Shown in pieces: positions 1-9,115 of a stretch of 64,000 nt of DNA. Below the pieces are notes generated by a model that was not told the origin of the DNA, ran no database searches, and was given only the letters and a program-made list of their open reading frames with translations. The translations under genes and the position numbers were made by a program. Source of the stretch: Butyrivibrio sp. AC2005 (GTDB lineage: Bacteria > Bacillota > Clostridia > Lachnospirales > Lachnospiraceae); assembly GCF_000424145.1 (NCBI RefSeq), contig NZ_KE384138.1, forward strand, positions 412,522-476,521, given 5' to 3'. Position 1 is the stretch's first letter. Every line of letters starts with the position of its first letter.

Positions 1-8
1 TGTTCTAT

Positions 9-980
9 TCAGCATAAAGAAGCCTTCTTAGACTCATCATATTCCTTAAGCAATTTCATTCGGAATTCTTTGTCTAAAATTGCCTTCTTCACATCTTCAT
101 CTCTTCCCTGCTCGAGAAGCCAGTTAAACAGAGCTGTAATATTTCTCTCAGCATCATCATATCCATTCCCATAACCATCATCATAGCCATCCTCATATTT
201 TTCCTGAGCGATAGTCTTATAGTGAAGTTCTTCGTTATAATCCCACATCTCCATTTCCACTACCTCTTTTCTATGTTTCTCAAAGAAGTCCTTTAAAATG
301 CCTCGATTTATACAATCATCGATTGCTTTCTCAATTGCTGCTCTTACCGCATCATCACTATCCTCAATTTCAGAAGCAATATCTTTAATATATTTTCTCA
401 CGATAGCAACGAAAATACTATAATTATTTAATGTCTCACAAGCTGCCATTAGTTCAGGATTATGTCCTTCGTTGACATTGATAAGCGTAACTATAAGCTC
501 AAGATCAGGGAATTCCTCATGCTTTTCAAACTGCTCAGATAGTTTATAGATCTTTGTATCTTCCATAGGTTCTGTTCCATTATAGAACACGAAAAACTTG
601 GGTGATGGGATTTTAATAAGCTTCGACCTATATAGGTCATCCTTCTGAGTCATACTTTTTAAGAGCTTTGCCACATAGAACAAATCTCTTAATGGCATGT
701 TTGGACATGGTGTTGATTGGTGTTCAAAAATCCCCAGCTCGTAATTAAATATAAAGGATACATCATTTTTTACCTTCATAAATGTACTGTCGCCTATGGT
801 ATTTATAATCATTTCATCTGGATTATCATAATTTGTCCCATTAAGCGCATTGTACAATGAAAGCAACTCCTCCTTGTCATTAAATAACATCCTAAAGGTA
901 GTATCCTTATACTTTGGTGTTATTAAGTTGTCTTGTTTCAAATCATTCTCCTTCTTTTCTTTAGTATTATTACAATCCAA
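9..980 (-). CDS. Rpn-family PD-(D/E)XK nuclease / putative transposase
   Basis: This 323-aa protein belongs to the recombination-promoting nuclease (Rpn) / PD-(D/E)XK 'putative transposase' group. The nuclease core lies at about residues 25-190, with a D...(E)xQ signature around 'LGIFEHQS' followed by 'NMPLRDLFYVAKL', which is typical of the family. The acidic and Gly/Tyr-rich C-terminal tail ('DGYDDGYGNGYDDA') is the usual low-complexity end of these proteins. Family members act as DNA endonucleases and can promote RecA-independent recombination, but the role here is not known. It is one of four intact Rpn-type genes in the window and stands alone, facing away from the sigma-factor gene's 5' end. 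I am confident of the family and unsure of the activity. Confidence 0.85.
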   Translation of the reverse strand: MDCNNTKEKKENDLKQDNLITPKYKDTTFRMLFNDKEELLSLYNALNGTNYDNPDEMIINTIGDSTFMKVKNDVSFIFNYELGIFEHQSTPCPNMPLRDLFYVAKLLKSMTQKDDLYRSKLIKIPSPKFFVFYNGTEPMEDTKIYKLSEQFEKHEEFPDLELIVTLINVNEGHNPELMAACETLNNYSIFVAIVRKYIKDIASEIEDSDDAVRAAIEKAIDDCINRGILKDFFEKHRKEVVEMEMWDYNEELHYKTIAQEKYEDGYDDGYGNGYDDAERNITALFNWLLEQGRDEDVKKAILDKEFRMKLLKEYDESKKASLC

Positions 981-1077
981 TGTGATTTCATAGGCGAAAA
1001 GCCCTGATACGCTACTACACGTAATAGATTGAAAACCTGCTGAATTTTGCAGCCGGAGAATAGAATAGCAAAAAGAA

Positions 1078-1116
1078 AACCGGAAATCTTTAAGATTGTC
1101 TTAAGATTCCCAGTTT
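1078..1116 (-). terminator. Terminator of the sigma-fusion gene
   Basis: An inverted repeat (AACCGGAAATCTT with AAGATTCCCAGTT, two mismatches) lies 27 bases beyond the stop codon of the upstream gene. On the minus strand the stem is followed by TTTTC. It probably terminates the sigma-factor fusion transcript before the Rpn gene. Confidence 0.6.
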
Positions 1117-1142
1117 TTGAAAGATATTTTCAGCATTTCTTT

Positions 1143-3782
1143 TCATTCTGCATTTTCTATTGCAGTCTTTATGGCACTGGCTGATGTATCTGCATAAAAC
1201 GTGAGCAATGTCGCGTCTGTAGGCTCATATAAGGTTTTAATTTCAGAATCACCATTTGGATAATCTATCCATTCAACTTCACCCTCATATATCTGTTTTG
1301 AAGTATTACTTTTACCATCATAATCATATACGAATTCATACCCCATATGCACCGAAGATCCATAGAAGCCATCATGTGAATTCTTTCCCCAGTAATTTCC
1401 CACATGATCACCCTGAGTTTCACCCATTTTAATCCAGTCTGACTGAGCATCCACCCATGTATATATATTCATCACATAATCAGCCTCACAGGTCCCCTCC
1501 TGAAGTATAATCTCTGGTATCCCATCAGAAGTAACATCAAACACAAAGTAAACGGGAGCGTCCCCATAGGAATAAACTATTCCTTCCGCCTGCTTTTGCT
1601 TTATAATCTCGGCTGCCCTACTCGCCATAAGTTCTGAGTTCATAGAAGACTCTGAACTATTCACCTTCCATTTTGAATAATCAAAAGTACTGCAATCCTT
1701 AATGATAAGTCCACCGAAAATATCAGGATTTCCACCCTTTACTGCTGTTGCTGTAAAAGGAAACATTGGAACACTGCCACCCGGTTCATCATCCAACGAT
1801 CTCCAACTGTACTGTCCGGACAACGTATATGTTCCGTCTCCATTGTTTTTTATATCTAGCCCCTCATAAGCATAATAGTCCATTGGCAGCTCGCCTTCTC
1901 CCAGCAGATTATCGGAATCCGCAGTTATGCCATTATCCTCAAAGTCATAATCACCAGGTATTTCTATACCGAGAGAATTATAAAAATCTTTTACAAACGG
2001 TACATCCAGCTTGTCATCCTTTTTCCATGGAAATGCCTTTTCTGCCTCAGGATTATTCCATAATGTATATACAGCATACAATCTAGCACAAAATACATAA
2101 TTTCCTGCATCCAGCCAATCCTGTGAGTAAAATCCGATTGCATCTACAATCTGAATTTTCTCATCTTCTGTCAGAGATACATCGGCATATTCTTCGCTTT
2201 TTTCATTTTTTTCTTCACCCTCGATTAAATCACTAAAGCTGTATTCATACTCTCCATTTGGATAATAATGGTAACTTCTATCATCTTTATTAGTGCTTCT
2301 ATACAATTCATCACTTATTTTCTCTACATTAAGATGATGTCCCATCCAGCCTTCAGTTGTAATTTTTTGTCCTACTAATGGCTCTATATCTGTCTGTCCC
2401 ATATAGCTAAGTAGCCATGCTTCCGGTACTTCAATAACATTATCACCAACCTGCAATTTTACCGGTTCATCAAATCTGATTCCATATTCCGGCATATTTC
2501 CCATAAATCCATATTGCTCGGAATACTGTGAATACTTCGATGCATATTCTTCTATATCAGCATTTCGAATTACTGTTCCTGTAACTGTAAAGGGAATCTG
2601 AAGTTCGTGGATCGCTTCTTCTGAATCTCCTTCATCAGGCTTTACCTCTTTTGTTTCATTTTCTTCCACTTCGCCTGCAACATCAGAATCAGCGCTATTC
2701 TCTGTTGTCTCTGCTGCCACTTCTGAATCAACATCCCCTTCATCTTCTACAATCTCAGCTTCTTGTGCATTCTGTTTCACAGCATAATAAGTCGCACCAG
2801 CCCCGGCGCCAGCTCCAACCAGAATTGCACCCGCTATAATCAATGCCTTAACTCCCAGGGATAATCCTGCACCTGTAGCAGCAACTGTTCCTGCCGCACC
2901 TGCAATGCCGGCACCTGCTGTTCCTGCCGCCGCACCTGAACCTGTACCGGCACTTGTACCTGAAGAAGCCACTGCAGCATTAGCTCCAACAGCAGATCCT
3001 GCCTCTGCCACCTTTACATCTCCCGACACAGCCATTTTTGCTGACATACCTGCTCCTGCATTACCGAGCGCAATAGCTCCGGGTGTAAGACCGACCTTTG
3101 CACAGCTTCCTACGTAGATGCCCTCTGCAGCTTTAGCTGAAAGCTTTGTATTCTCGGACATAAGCTTGATTGCATAGTACAATGTAGGAAGTGCAACAAC
3201 ATGAAGTCTGATACCGTCGCGTTTTTCCGTTCCTTCAACCTTATCCTTAAGAAATTTTCGGGCATAGTTCAGGCGGCTCTTAACCGTTCCTTCTGAACAG
3301 TCCTGCATCTGTGCAATTTCTCCGACTGAAAAACCGTCAAAATAATATGCGATGACAGCAGCCTTCTGAACCTCCGGAAGTTCACCTATAAATTCCTGAA
3401 TAATCCTGCTTGTTTCCTTCTGGTCTGTCGATAATTCAGGCAGCGATGTAATGTCATTACTCTCAAGTGTCTCAAAGATATCCTTTCCTTCCTCATCAAC
3501 ATTTGGAAGCACATCCTTTTTCTTACGAAAAATTTTCATTCCCTGATTATGGCAGATTCCGTCCAACCATCCTAAAAGAGACTCCGCATTCTGCAGGCTC
3601 TTTATGTTCTTGTAGGCCTCAATATATACAATCTGTGTAAGGTCCTGCGCATCAGCTTCATCCTTCATGTATGCCTTTGCACGAAAATAAACATGATTGT
3701 ATGTAGCAGAATATACCGCATTAAAGCCCTCTTCTTTTCCCTCAGCCATCTCCTCGATGGCTCTTTTCAACTTTTCATCCAT
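1143..3782 (-). CDS. ECF sigma factor fused to a transmembrane helix and large extracytoplasmic domain
   Basis: Residues 1-185 form an ECF sigma factor: region 2 contains 'DAQDLTQIVYIEAYKNI' and region 4 contains 'FSVGEIAQMQDCSEGTVKSR'. An Ala/Gly/Thr/Ser-rich stretch of about 100 residues follows, then one hydrophobic helix ('ALIIAGAILVGAGAGAG'), an acidic linker and about 490 residues predicted to be outside the cell. The outer part includes a segment resembling an FG-GAP-type repeat ('VFDVTSDGIPEIILQEG'). Ordinary ECF factors are about 170-200 aa, so this protein is roughly five times the usual size. I chose the inner ATG (880 aa) because GGAG lies 9 bases before it, whereas the ATG five codons upstream has no ribosome binding site. 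No separate anti-sigma gene is adjacent. A plausible inference is that the outer domain senses a signal and release of the sigma part activates genes; the target genes are unknown. Confidence 0.85.
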   Translation of the reverse strand: MDEKLKRAIEEMAEGKEEGFNAVYSATYNHVYFRAKAYMKDEADAQDLTQIVYIEAYKNIKSLQNAESLLGWLDGICHNQGMKIFRKKKDVLPNVDEEGKDIFETLESNDITSLPELSTDQKETSRIIQEFIGELPEVQKAAVIAYYFDGFSVGEIAQMQDCSEGTVKSRLNYARKFLKDKVEGTEKRDGIRLHVVALPTLYYAIKLMSENTKLSAKAAEGIYVGSCAKVGLTPGAIALGNAGAGMSAKMAVSGDVKVAEAGSAVGANAAVASSGTSAGTGSGAAAGTAGAGIAGAAGTVAATGAGLSLGVKALIIAGAILVGAGAGAGATYYAVKQNAQEAEIVEDEGDVDSEVAAETTENSADSDVAGEVEENETKEVKPDEGDSEEAIHELQIPFTVTGTVIRNADIEEYASKYSQYSEQYGFMGNMPEYGIRFDEPVKLQVGDNVIEVPEAWLLSYMGQTDIEPLVGQKITTEGWMGHHLNVEKISDELYRSTNKDDRSYHYYPNGEYEYSFSDLIEGEEKNEKSEEYADVSLTEDEKIQIVDAIGFYSQDWLDAGNYVFCARLYAVYTLWNNPEAEKAFPWKKDDKLDVPFVKDFYNSLGIEIPGDYDFEDNGITADSDNLLGEGELPMDYYAYEGLDIKNNGDGTYTLSGQYSWRSLDDEPGGSVPMFPFTATAVKGGNPDIFGGLIIKDCSTFDYSKWKVNSSESSMNSELMASRAAEIIKQKQAEGIVYSYGDAPVYFVFDVTSDGIPEIILQEGTCEADYVMNIYTWVDAQSDWIKMGETQGDHVGNYWGKNSHDGFYGSSVHMGYEFVYDYDGKSNTSKQIYEGEVEWIDYPNGDSEIKTLYEPTDATLLTFYADTSASAIKTAIENAE

Positions 3783-4036
3783 TCTCCATATCTCCATTCA
3801 ATATTTTTACTATAGTTGTCGAAACCGCTCTCCTCCTTTCCCTGGTTCTACTAATAAGTACCAACAAAAAAGAGTTCGGATTTATAATATTGAATTATTT
3901 TAATGACGATTTATTTTACCATATTATCCTTCTGTGATTTTTTTATTACACCTGGATATTTGTCTCTGGGCGTCGGAAGATGAATATGAAAGCATGACCG
4001 TCTGCTCGTGTCTTAGCCAGAATAAACAGATGCAAA

Positions 4037-4106
4037 AAATAAGTGTATGTAATTCTCAATCGATTGTGCGCTTGCGCAATGAGATTGAAATCACATACAC
4101 TTATTT
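4037..4106. terminator. Long palindrome downstream of glgP
   Basis: Perfect 14-bp arms (AAATAAGTGTATGT at 4037-4050 and its complement at 4093-4106) enclose a further imperfect stem (TCAATC with GATTGA) and a central TGCGC-TT-GCGCA hairpin. It lies about 60 bases past the glgP stop and may be its terminator. The 70-bp size and A/T runs on both sides would also suit a bidirectional terminator or a small palindromic element. Confidence 0.55.
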
Positions 4107-4166
4107 ACATTTCATACGGACTTAATACCCTGGAATGGCGTCCGAATTTATCAGTTTAATTTTTTA

Positions 4167-6476
4167 TTAATTCAATTTCCAGATATCTCTGTTGTACTCT
4201 TCTATTGTTCTGTCGGATGAGAAGAATCCTGCCTTAGCGATATTTGTAAGCATCATCTTCTTCCACTTGTCACGGTTCTCATAATCAGCAAAGATGAGAT
4301 CCTTTTCACGAATATAATCCTCAAGATCGATAAGAGTCATGAACCAGTCCTTCTTAAGGAGCTCGTCCTGAAGACGCTTAAGGTTCTCCTTGTGGCCTAC
4401 TGCAAGGCACTGCTTGGAAGTAATGAAATCTACTGCCTCCTTGATAACCTTGCTCTTCTTGTAGTAATCCTTGGATACATAATCAGCCTTCTTGTAGTGA
4501 GCAATAACCTCATCAGCGCTGATACCAAAGATGTAAATGTTATCATCGCCTACAAGATTGTGAATCTCTACATTAGCACCGTCATCTGTACCAAGAGTAA
4601 CTGCACCGTTAAGCATGAACTTCATGTTACTTGTTCCTGAAGCTTCCTTTGATGCAAGTGAAATCTGCTCTGAAACATCACATGCGGGAATAAGCTTCTC
4701 AGCATAGCTTACGTTGTAGTTCTCAACCATGATAACCTTCATGTAAGGTGATACATCGGGATCGTTCTTAACAATCTCCTGCAGGCAAAGAAGCAGGTGA
4801 ATAATATCCTGCGCGATTACATAAGCAGGTGCTGCCTTTGCTCCGAAGATAAATGTAAGCGGACGAGCAGGCTTCTTACCTCCCTTGATCTCAAGGTATT
4901 TATGGATGATGTAAAGAGCGTTCATCTGCTGACGCTTGTACTCGTGAAGTCTCTTAACCTGAATATCAAAAATAGAATTCGGGTCTACTTCTACTCCCTC
5001 ATGCTCCTTAAGATAAGCTGCAAGTTCCTTCTTCTTCTGCATCTTGATATCTTCAATCTTATCAAGAACTGCCTGGTCATTTACATATTTCAGAAGATCC
5101 TCAAGCTTATTTGCATCCTTTTTAAAGCCATCACCGATTGTCTCTGAAAGAAATTCTGTAAGCGGATGGTTACAGGACATAAGCCATCTTCTGAAGGTTA
5201 CGCCGTTAGTCTTATTATTGAACTTTTCCGGATAGAGCTTATAAAAATCGTTAAGCTCTGAGTTCTTCAAAATATCAGTATGGATAGCAGCAACACCATT
5301 TACAGAGAATCCATAATGGATGTCGATAAATGCCATGTGTACCTTCTTATCCTTGTCAATGATCTGAACTGCAGGATCCTTAACCTTAGCGCGGATTCTC
5401 TTATCAAGCTCCTTGATATAAGGAACAAGCTGAGGAACAACCTTCTCAAGATACTTAAGAGGCCATGTCTCAAGAGCCTCTGCAAGGATAGTATGGTTTG
5501 TATATGCGCAGGTCTTGGATACAACATCAATAGCCTCATCCATTGTGAAAGCCTTATCCTCTACAAGAATTCTGATAAGCTCAGGAATAATCATTGTAGG
5601 ATGTGTATCGTTGATCTGAATTACAGCATGCTTATTGAGGTCTCTGAGGTCATACTGACGCTCCTTCTGCTCTCTTAAAATAAGCTGTGCAGCATTACTT
5701 ACAAGGAAGTACTCCTGGTAAATTCTAAGGAGGTTACCTGCCTCATCAGAATCATCGGGATACAGGAAAAGTGTAAGGTTCTTCTCAATCTCTTCCTTAT
5801 CAAAGCTGATACCCTTTTTAACAAGGCTCTCATCAACTGTCTCAATATCGAAAAGTCTGAGCTTATTAACTCCGGTGTCATAACCTACAACATTCATGTT
5901 GTACAGTCTTGAAACAACCTTCTTCTTACCAAATGCTACTTCAAAAGTAGTATCTGTCTTCTCAAGCCATGACTCCTTCTCAATCCATGCGTCCTTCTCA
6001 GCTGTCTGAAGGTTATCCTTAAATACCTGACGGAAAAGTCCGAAGTGATAGTTAAGACCGATACCCTCTCCTGCAAGACCAAGTGTTGCAATAGAATCAA
6101 GGAAACAAGCTGCAAGTCTTCCAAGACCACCATTACCAAGTGACGGCTCCGGCTCGCACTCCTCGATCTCTGCAAGGTGCTTGCCATTCTTCTCAAGTAT
6201 CTCATTTACCTTGTCATATACTCTCAAGTTGATAAGGTTATTGGAAAGAAGCTTACCAATAAGGAACTCCATTGAGATGTAATAAATCTTCTTCTCTCCA
6301 CCCTCGATCGGAGCCACATCCATAAGTCGATTAGCATAGTCAAGAAGAACAACGTAAGTCTCCTTATTGCTAAGATCCTTGATCTCCTTACCAAATTTCT
6401 CTTTAGCTATAGTAAGGAGTGTTTCCTCCATGTTGGTTACCAGTACATCCTGCTGTAAATTAGTGTGCTGACTCAT
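4167..6476 (-). CDS. glgP: Glycogen/maltodextrin phosphorylase
   Basis: This 769-aa GT35-family enzyme uses phosphate to release glucose 1-phosphate from alpha-1,4-glucans, with pyridoxal phosphate as cofactor, in the cytoplasm. The N-terminal glucan phosphorylase signature 'LGNGGLGRLAACFLDSIATL' is present. The PLP-lysine block appears in 'EASGTSNMKFMLNGAVTLG' near the C-terminus. The length suits the shorter bacterial maltodextrin/glycogen phosphorylases. A LacI-type regulator gene lies directly upstream in the same direction, and two operator palindromes lie between them, so the gene is probably controlled by that regulator or by CcpA. It supports use of stored or imported glucan. The assignment is secure; glycogen versus maltodextrin preference cannot be read from sequence. 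Confidence 0.97.
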   Translation of the reverse strand: MSQHTNLQQDVLVTNMEETLLTIAKEKFGKEIKDLSNKETYVVLLDYANRLMDVAPIEGGEKKIYYISMEFLIGKLLSNNLINLRVYDKVNEILEKNGKHLAEIEECEPEPSLGNGGLGRLAACFLDSIATLGLAGEGIGLNYHFGLFRQVFKDNLQTAEKDAWIEKESWLEKTDTTFEVAFGKKKVVSRLYNMNVVGYDTGVNKLRLFDIETVDESLVKKGISFDKEEIEKNLTLFLYPDDSDEAGNLLRIYQEYFLVSNAAQLILREQKERQYDLRDLNKHAVIQINDTHPTMIIPELIRILVEDKAFTMDEAIDVVSKTCAYTNHTILAEALETWPLKYLEKVVPQLVPYIKELDKRIRAKVKDPAVQIIDKDKKVHMAFIDIHYGFSVNGVAAIHTDILKNSELNDFYKLYPEKFNNKTNGVTFRRWLMSCNHPLTEFLSETIGDGFKKDANKLEDLLKYVNDQAVLDKIEDIKMQKKKELAAYLKEHEGVEVDPNSIFDIQVKRLHEYKRQQMNALYIIHKYLEIKGGKKPARPLTFIFGAKAAPAYVIAQDIIHLLLCLQEIVKNDPDVSPYMKVIMVENYNVSYAEKLIPACDVSEQISLASKEASGTSNMKFMLNGAVTLGTDDGANVEIHNLVGDDNIYIFGISADEVIAHYKKADYVSKDYYKKSKVIKEAVDFITSKQCLAVGHKENLKRLQDELLKKDWFMTLIDLEDYIREKDLIFADYENRDKWKKMMLTNIAKAGFFSSDRTIEEYNRDIWKLN

Positions 6477-6595
6477 TCAATCCTTCCTTTCTAAAAATAC
6501 ATAACCAGTAGCGTAGTGTTTAAATCTTCGCTATTTCACATAACCCGAGGTGAGGGGACACTCATCTCGAATCTGATTTATTCTGCCAATTTCGC

Positions 6596-6609
6596 AGAAA
6601 ACGTTTTCT
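6596..6609. promoter_or_regulatory. LacI-family operator palindrome 1 upstream of glgP
   Basis: AGAAAACGTTTTCT is a perfect 14-bp palindrome with the central CG typical of LacI/CcpA-family operators. It lies about 120 bases upstream of the glgP start. Confidence 0.7.
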
Positions 6610-6634
6610 CATGAACTGAAAATATCGTAACACA

Positions 6635-6649
6635 TGAAAACGTTTTCCG
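6635..6649. promoter_or_regulatory. LacI-family/cre-like operator 2 upstream of glgP
   Basis: TGAAAACGTTTTCCG contains the perfect palindrome GAAAACGTTTTC (6636-6647) and matches the catabolite-responsive element consensus at all but one position. Its centre is 39 bp from that of the first palindrome, so one regulator could bind both sites, or CcpA and the local LacI-type protein could share them. Confidence 0.7.
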
Positions 6650-6689
6650 CAAGTGGGTAAAAAAATAATTTAAGAAATCTTAAGAATTT

Positions 6690-6719
6690 AACCTGTTGCA
6701 GACTCGTAAGCAACAGGTT
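6690..6719 (-). terminator. Hairpin at the end of the LacI-type gene
   Basis: AACCTGTTGC (6690-6699) and GCAACAGGTT (6710-6719) form a perfect 10-bp stem that overlaps the stop codon of the regulator gene. The following minus-strand sequence is AT-rich, with T runs only further on, so termination may be partial and allow some read-through toward glgP. Confidence 0.6.
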
Positions 6720-7708
6720 TAACAAATGATATCCTCATATTTCATTCTCACAAGAGTATGCGGTAGTCTGACCCGTCTTCCTGCTGAGCCGTTAAGCAGT
6801 CTGTTAAGCTCGCGTACACTCTCGGCTGCAACCTCCGCAAAGTTCTGCTTTACGGTATTCATCTGTTTTCCTACATAGCCCATGAGGATGATACCATCGA
6901 ATCCGCAAACAGGGCGGAAAATATCCATATCCATAAGAGCCTTCATGGCGCCGATGGCCATAAGGTCTGAGCCGCAGACAACTATATCCTTATTCTTTGC
7001 ATAACGAAGTGCTATATTTCTTGCCTTTAATTCAGAGAAATCACCATTCCTTATGAAAAGCTTCAATTTCATTTTCTTGGAGAGATCCTCCATCGCCCTT
7101 ATCTTTTCCTCTGTTATGAAGCTGTTTCTCATACCTGCGATATAGAGGATTTTGTTTCCGGTATTTTCCTTTATGGTCTTTTCGGCAACGTCCTTCTGAG
7201 CCTGATAATGATCTATTCCAACCACTGAAGTACTCTCGTTTGTGAGGTTTCCGTCAACAACAATTATCTTAAAGTTCTGAGATTGTATAAGCTGGTTCAG
7301 CACCTTGTCATCGTTATTCATACCGAAGATAACAATTCCGCTGATACTCTGTGAAGTGAAATATCTTATCATCTCATCAAGGCTCATGTGCTCAATCATA
7401 GAATAGAATACAGTGATACAGTCGAGCTGCTTTTCCTGTGCCATACCAAGAGCACCTGAAATATACTGCATATCTATTTCATCAATCGCCTGAGTTTTCA
7501 TGTTGAGCTTTAAAAGAAGGGCAATTCTTCCCGATCTCTTGGACGAAAGAGCTGCTGCAACCTGATTAGGCACAAAATTAAGGCGTTCTACCGCCTCCAT
7601 TACCTTCTTCTTAGTTGATTCACTTACATTCGGATAATTATTTAAGACCTTCGAAACTGTTGAAATGGCAACCCCTGCTTCCTTTGCCACATCCCTGATA
7701 GATACCAT
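6719..7708 (-). CDS. LacI-family transcriptional regulator
   Basis: This 329-aa protein starts with a LacI helix-turn-helix ('VSIRDVAKEAGVAISTVSKV', then a hinge helix around 'NQVAAALSSKRSG') and continues into a periplasmic-binding-protein-like sensor domain. Family members bind sugar or sugar-phosphate ligands and act on palindromic operators. The gene lies immediately upstream of glgP, and two CG-centred palindromes occupy the gap, so glgP is the likely target. A further palindrome (AAGCGCTT) precedes this gene and may allow self-control. The ligand is unknown; maltodextrin or glycogen breakdown products are an inference from context. Confidence 0.93.
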   Translation of the reverse strand: MVSIRDVAKEAGVAISTVSKVLNNYPNVSESTKKKVMEAVERLNFVPNQVAAALSSKRSGRIALLLKLNMKTQAIDEIDMQYISGALGMAQEKQLDCITVFYSMIEHMSLDEMIRYFTSQSISGIVIFGMNNDDKVLNQLIQSQNFKIIVVDGNLTNESTSVVGIDHYQAQKDVAEKTIKENTGNKILYIAGMRNSFITEEKIRAMEDLSKKMKLKLFIRNGDFSELKARNIALRYAKNKDIVVCGSDLMAIGAMKALMDMDIFRPVCGFDGIILMGYVGKQMNTVKQNFAEVAAESVRELNRLLNGSAGRRVRLPHTLVRMKYEDIIC

Positions 7709-7758
7709 TTTTTTGCCTCACAAAATAAGATATAGATTTATCTGAAGAAACTCTCACG

Positions 7759-7770
7759 CCAAGCGCTTAG
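7759..7770. promoter_or_regulatory. Palindrome upstream of the LacI-type gene
   Basis: CCAAGCGCTTAG (perfect core AAGCGCTT) lies about 50 bases upstream of the regulator start. It resembles a LacI-family operator but differs from the GAAAACGTTTTC sites before glgP. Confidence 0.4.
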
Positions 7771-7865
7771 TAATAAAATTACTTCTGCTGCATAGTATAG
7801 CATAAATTATACAAAAATTGTGCTTCCATTATATTTTATATGGAAACTCTTTTTTTATCATAATA

Positions 7866-7901
7866 AAAAGGTATCGAAAACTCCTGTTTCCAATACCTTT
7901 A
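7866..7901 (-). terminator. Terminator of the SGNH hydrolase gene
   Basis: On the minus strand, AAAGGTAT and ATACCTTT pair around an inner GGAAAC/GTTTTC stem, followed by TTTATTATG and an A/T-rich tail. It lies 36 bases past the SGNH stop codon. Confidence 0.75.
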
Positions 7902-7936
7902 ATATCAATTAATCAATAACAACTCCAAGTCGCCAT

Positions 7937-8962
7937 TCATGCTGTCTGCTTAACTGAAGCCACCTGATTTACATAGAATGAATAAAGTGACTGATAAGTT
8001 GCTTCATTATAATGAAGGCCATCTCCTGTTGAGAATCCGTGGTTCTGAAGGAATGAATAACCATCAAGCCATCCAATCCTGCTGTCTAAGCCTTTTCTCA
8101 TCTCACTGTTAAACTTCTCAATATCTGAATTAGTAATAGTAGGATAATCGCTAACGGGCGTAACCGCTGCATAATATACAGTAGCTCCGGCATCAATCCA
8201 TGAATCTATCTTCTTATTTATAAGCTTGATATATTTCTCTGAATTGTGAAGATCATTTACACCATAGTTGATGATAATAACACTTCCGTCTCCAACAGTG
8301 GCATCTATCTGCGGAACTGCCTCACTGGAGAAAAAGTTGTATCCCTCACCAACCTTGGCAATCCATTTGTAATCGTCTTCATCGACAGCCTGACTCATCT
8401 GAACTGTTCGTGAATCACCTGCAAAAATGTACTCTACTCCCGGTTCCTTTTCCTGAAGAAAATCCATTCTGATATAGCCGACTTCATCGCCATACATTAC
8501 TTGATACCAGCCGTTATCAGTCTGTCCAAGAACTTCCATCTTCGTATCACGCTTAATAACTCCAAGCCTGTCGAACTCAGTTCCTGCACCGCTACGTACA
8601 TTTACCCTGTCATTTGAATAGAGATTTTTCTCTTTTTCATAGACTGTTATTTTATAATCTGATTTAGTGGAATCGTCCTTTAAAAGATTGTCCGCTTTAT
8701 AAGCGCCCTTAGAAGCTGTGGTCTTGCTAACAGTTTTGGTCACCTTGGCAGTCTGAGCCTTATGAGTTCCTGCTCCGGCCTTTTTGTCCGCAGCAACAGT
8801 CTCTGTCTCAATCTTAGCAAACGCAGTCGTCTTATTATCAAGCCGCTGCACCACATACTGGGTAATTAAAACAGCCACCAAAAGAATTGATATCGCCAGA
8901 ATGATCCTGACTAATGGCTTAAACTTTCTGTTTCTCGTCTTCCTGCTACCTGTTCTCCTCAT
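7937..8962 (-). CDS. Membrane-anchored SGNH hydrolase with SH3 domain
   Basis: This 341-aa protein has a basic N-terminus, one membrane helix at about residues 17-38, a Ser/Thr/Lys-rich linker, a bacterial SH3 domain at about 107-170 ('DRVNVRSGAGTEFDRLGVI') and a C-terminal SGNH/GDSL hydrolase domain. The catalytic blocks are visible: 'AGDSRT' with the nucleophile Ser, 'NYGVNDLHN', and 'DGLHYNE' with the Asp-His pair. Such proteins usually remove acyl groups from cell-wall or extracellular glycans, and the SH3 domain suggests binding to the wall. The gene has its own terminator and sits beside other surface-protein genes. The substrate is unknown. Confidence 0.85.
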   Translation of the reverse strand: MRRTGSRKTRNRKFKPLVRIILAISILLVAVLITQYVVQRLDNKTTAFAKIETETVAADKKAGAGTHKAQTAKVTKTVSKTTASKGAYKADNLLKDDSTKSDYKITVYEKEKNLYSNDRVNVRSGAGTEFDRLGVIKRDTKMEVLGQTDNGWYQVMYGDEVGYIRMDFLQEKEPGVEYIFAGDSRTVQMSQAVDEDDYKWIAKVGEGYNFFSSEAVPQIDATVGDGSVIIINYGVNDLHNSEKYIKLINKKIDSWIDAGATVYYAAVTPVSDYPTITNSDIEKFNSEMRKGLDSRIGWLDGYSFLQNHGFSTGDGLHYNEATYQSLYSFYVNQVASVKQTA

Positions 8963-9032
8963 AAAATATCGATTGCTCCATGATTCCTATGCAAAACAAG
9001 TTTATAAGGTTACTAAAAAACATGAACTTCCA

Positions 9033-9065
9033 AAATATGGGAAGCTTATCATGCTCCCCATATTT
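9033..9065 (-). terminator. Hairpin after the VanZ-like gene
   Basis: AAATATGGGAAGC and GCTCCCCATATTT form a stem with one mismatch, about 50 bases past the stop of the VanZ-like gene. On the minus strand it ends in ATTTTGG, a weak terminator tail. Confidence 0.6.
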
Positions 9066-9115
9066 CGAGATATTAACCCATTTTTACGCATTCGTCAAGT
9101 TTTTGTAAATTTTTG

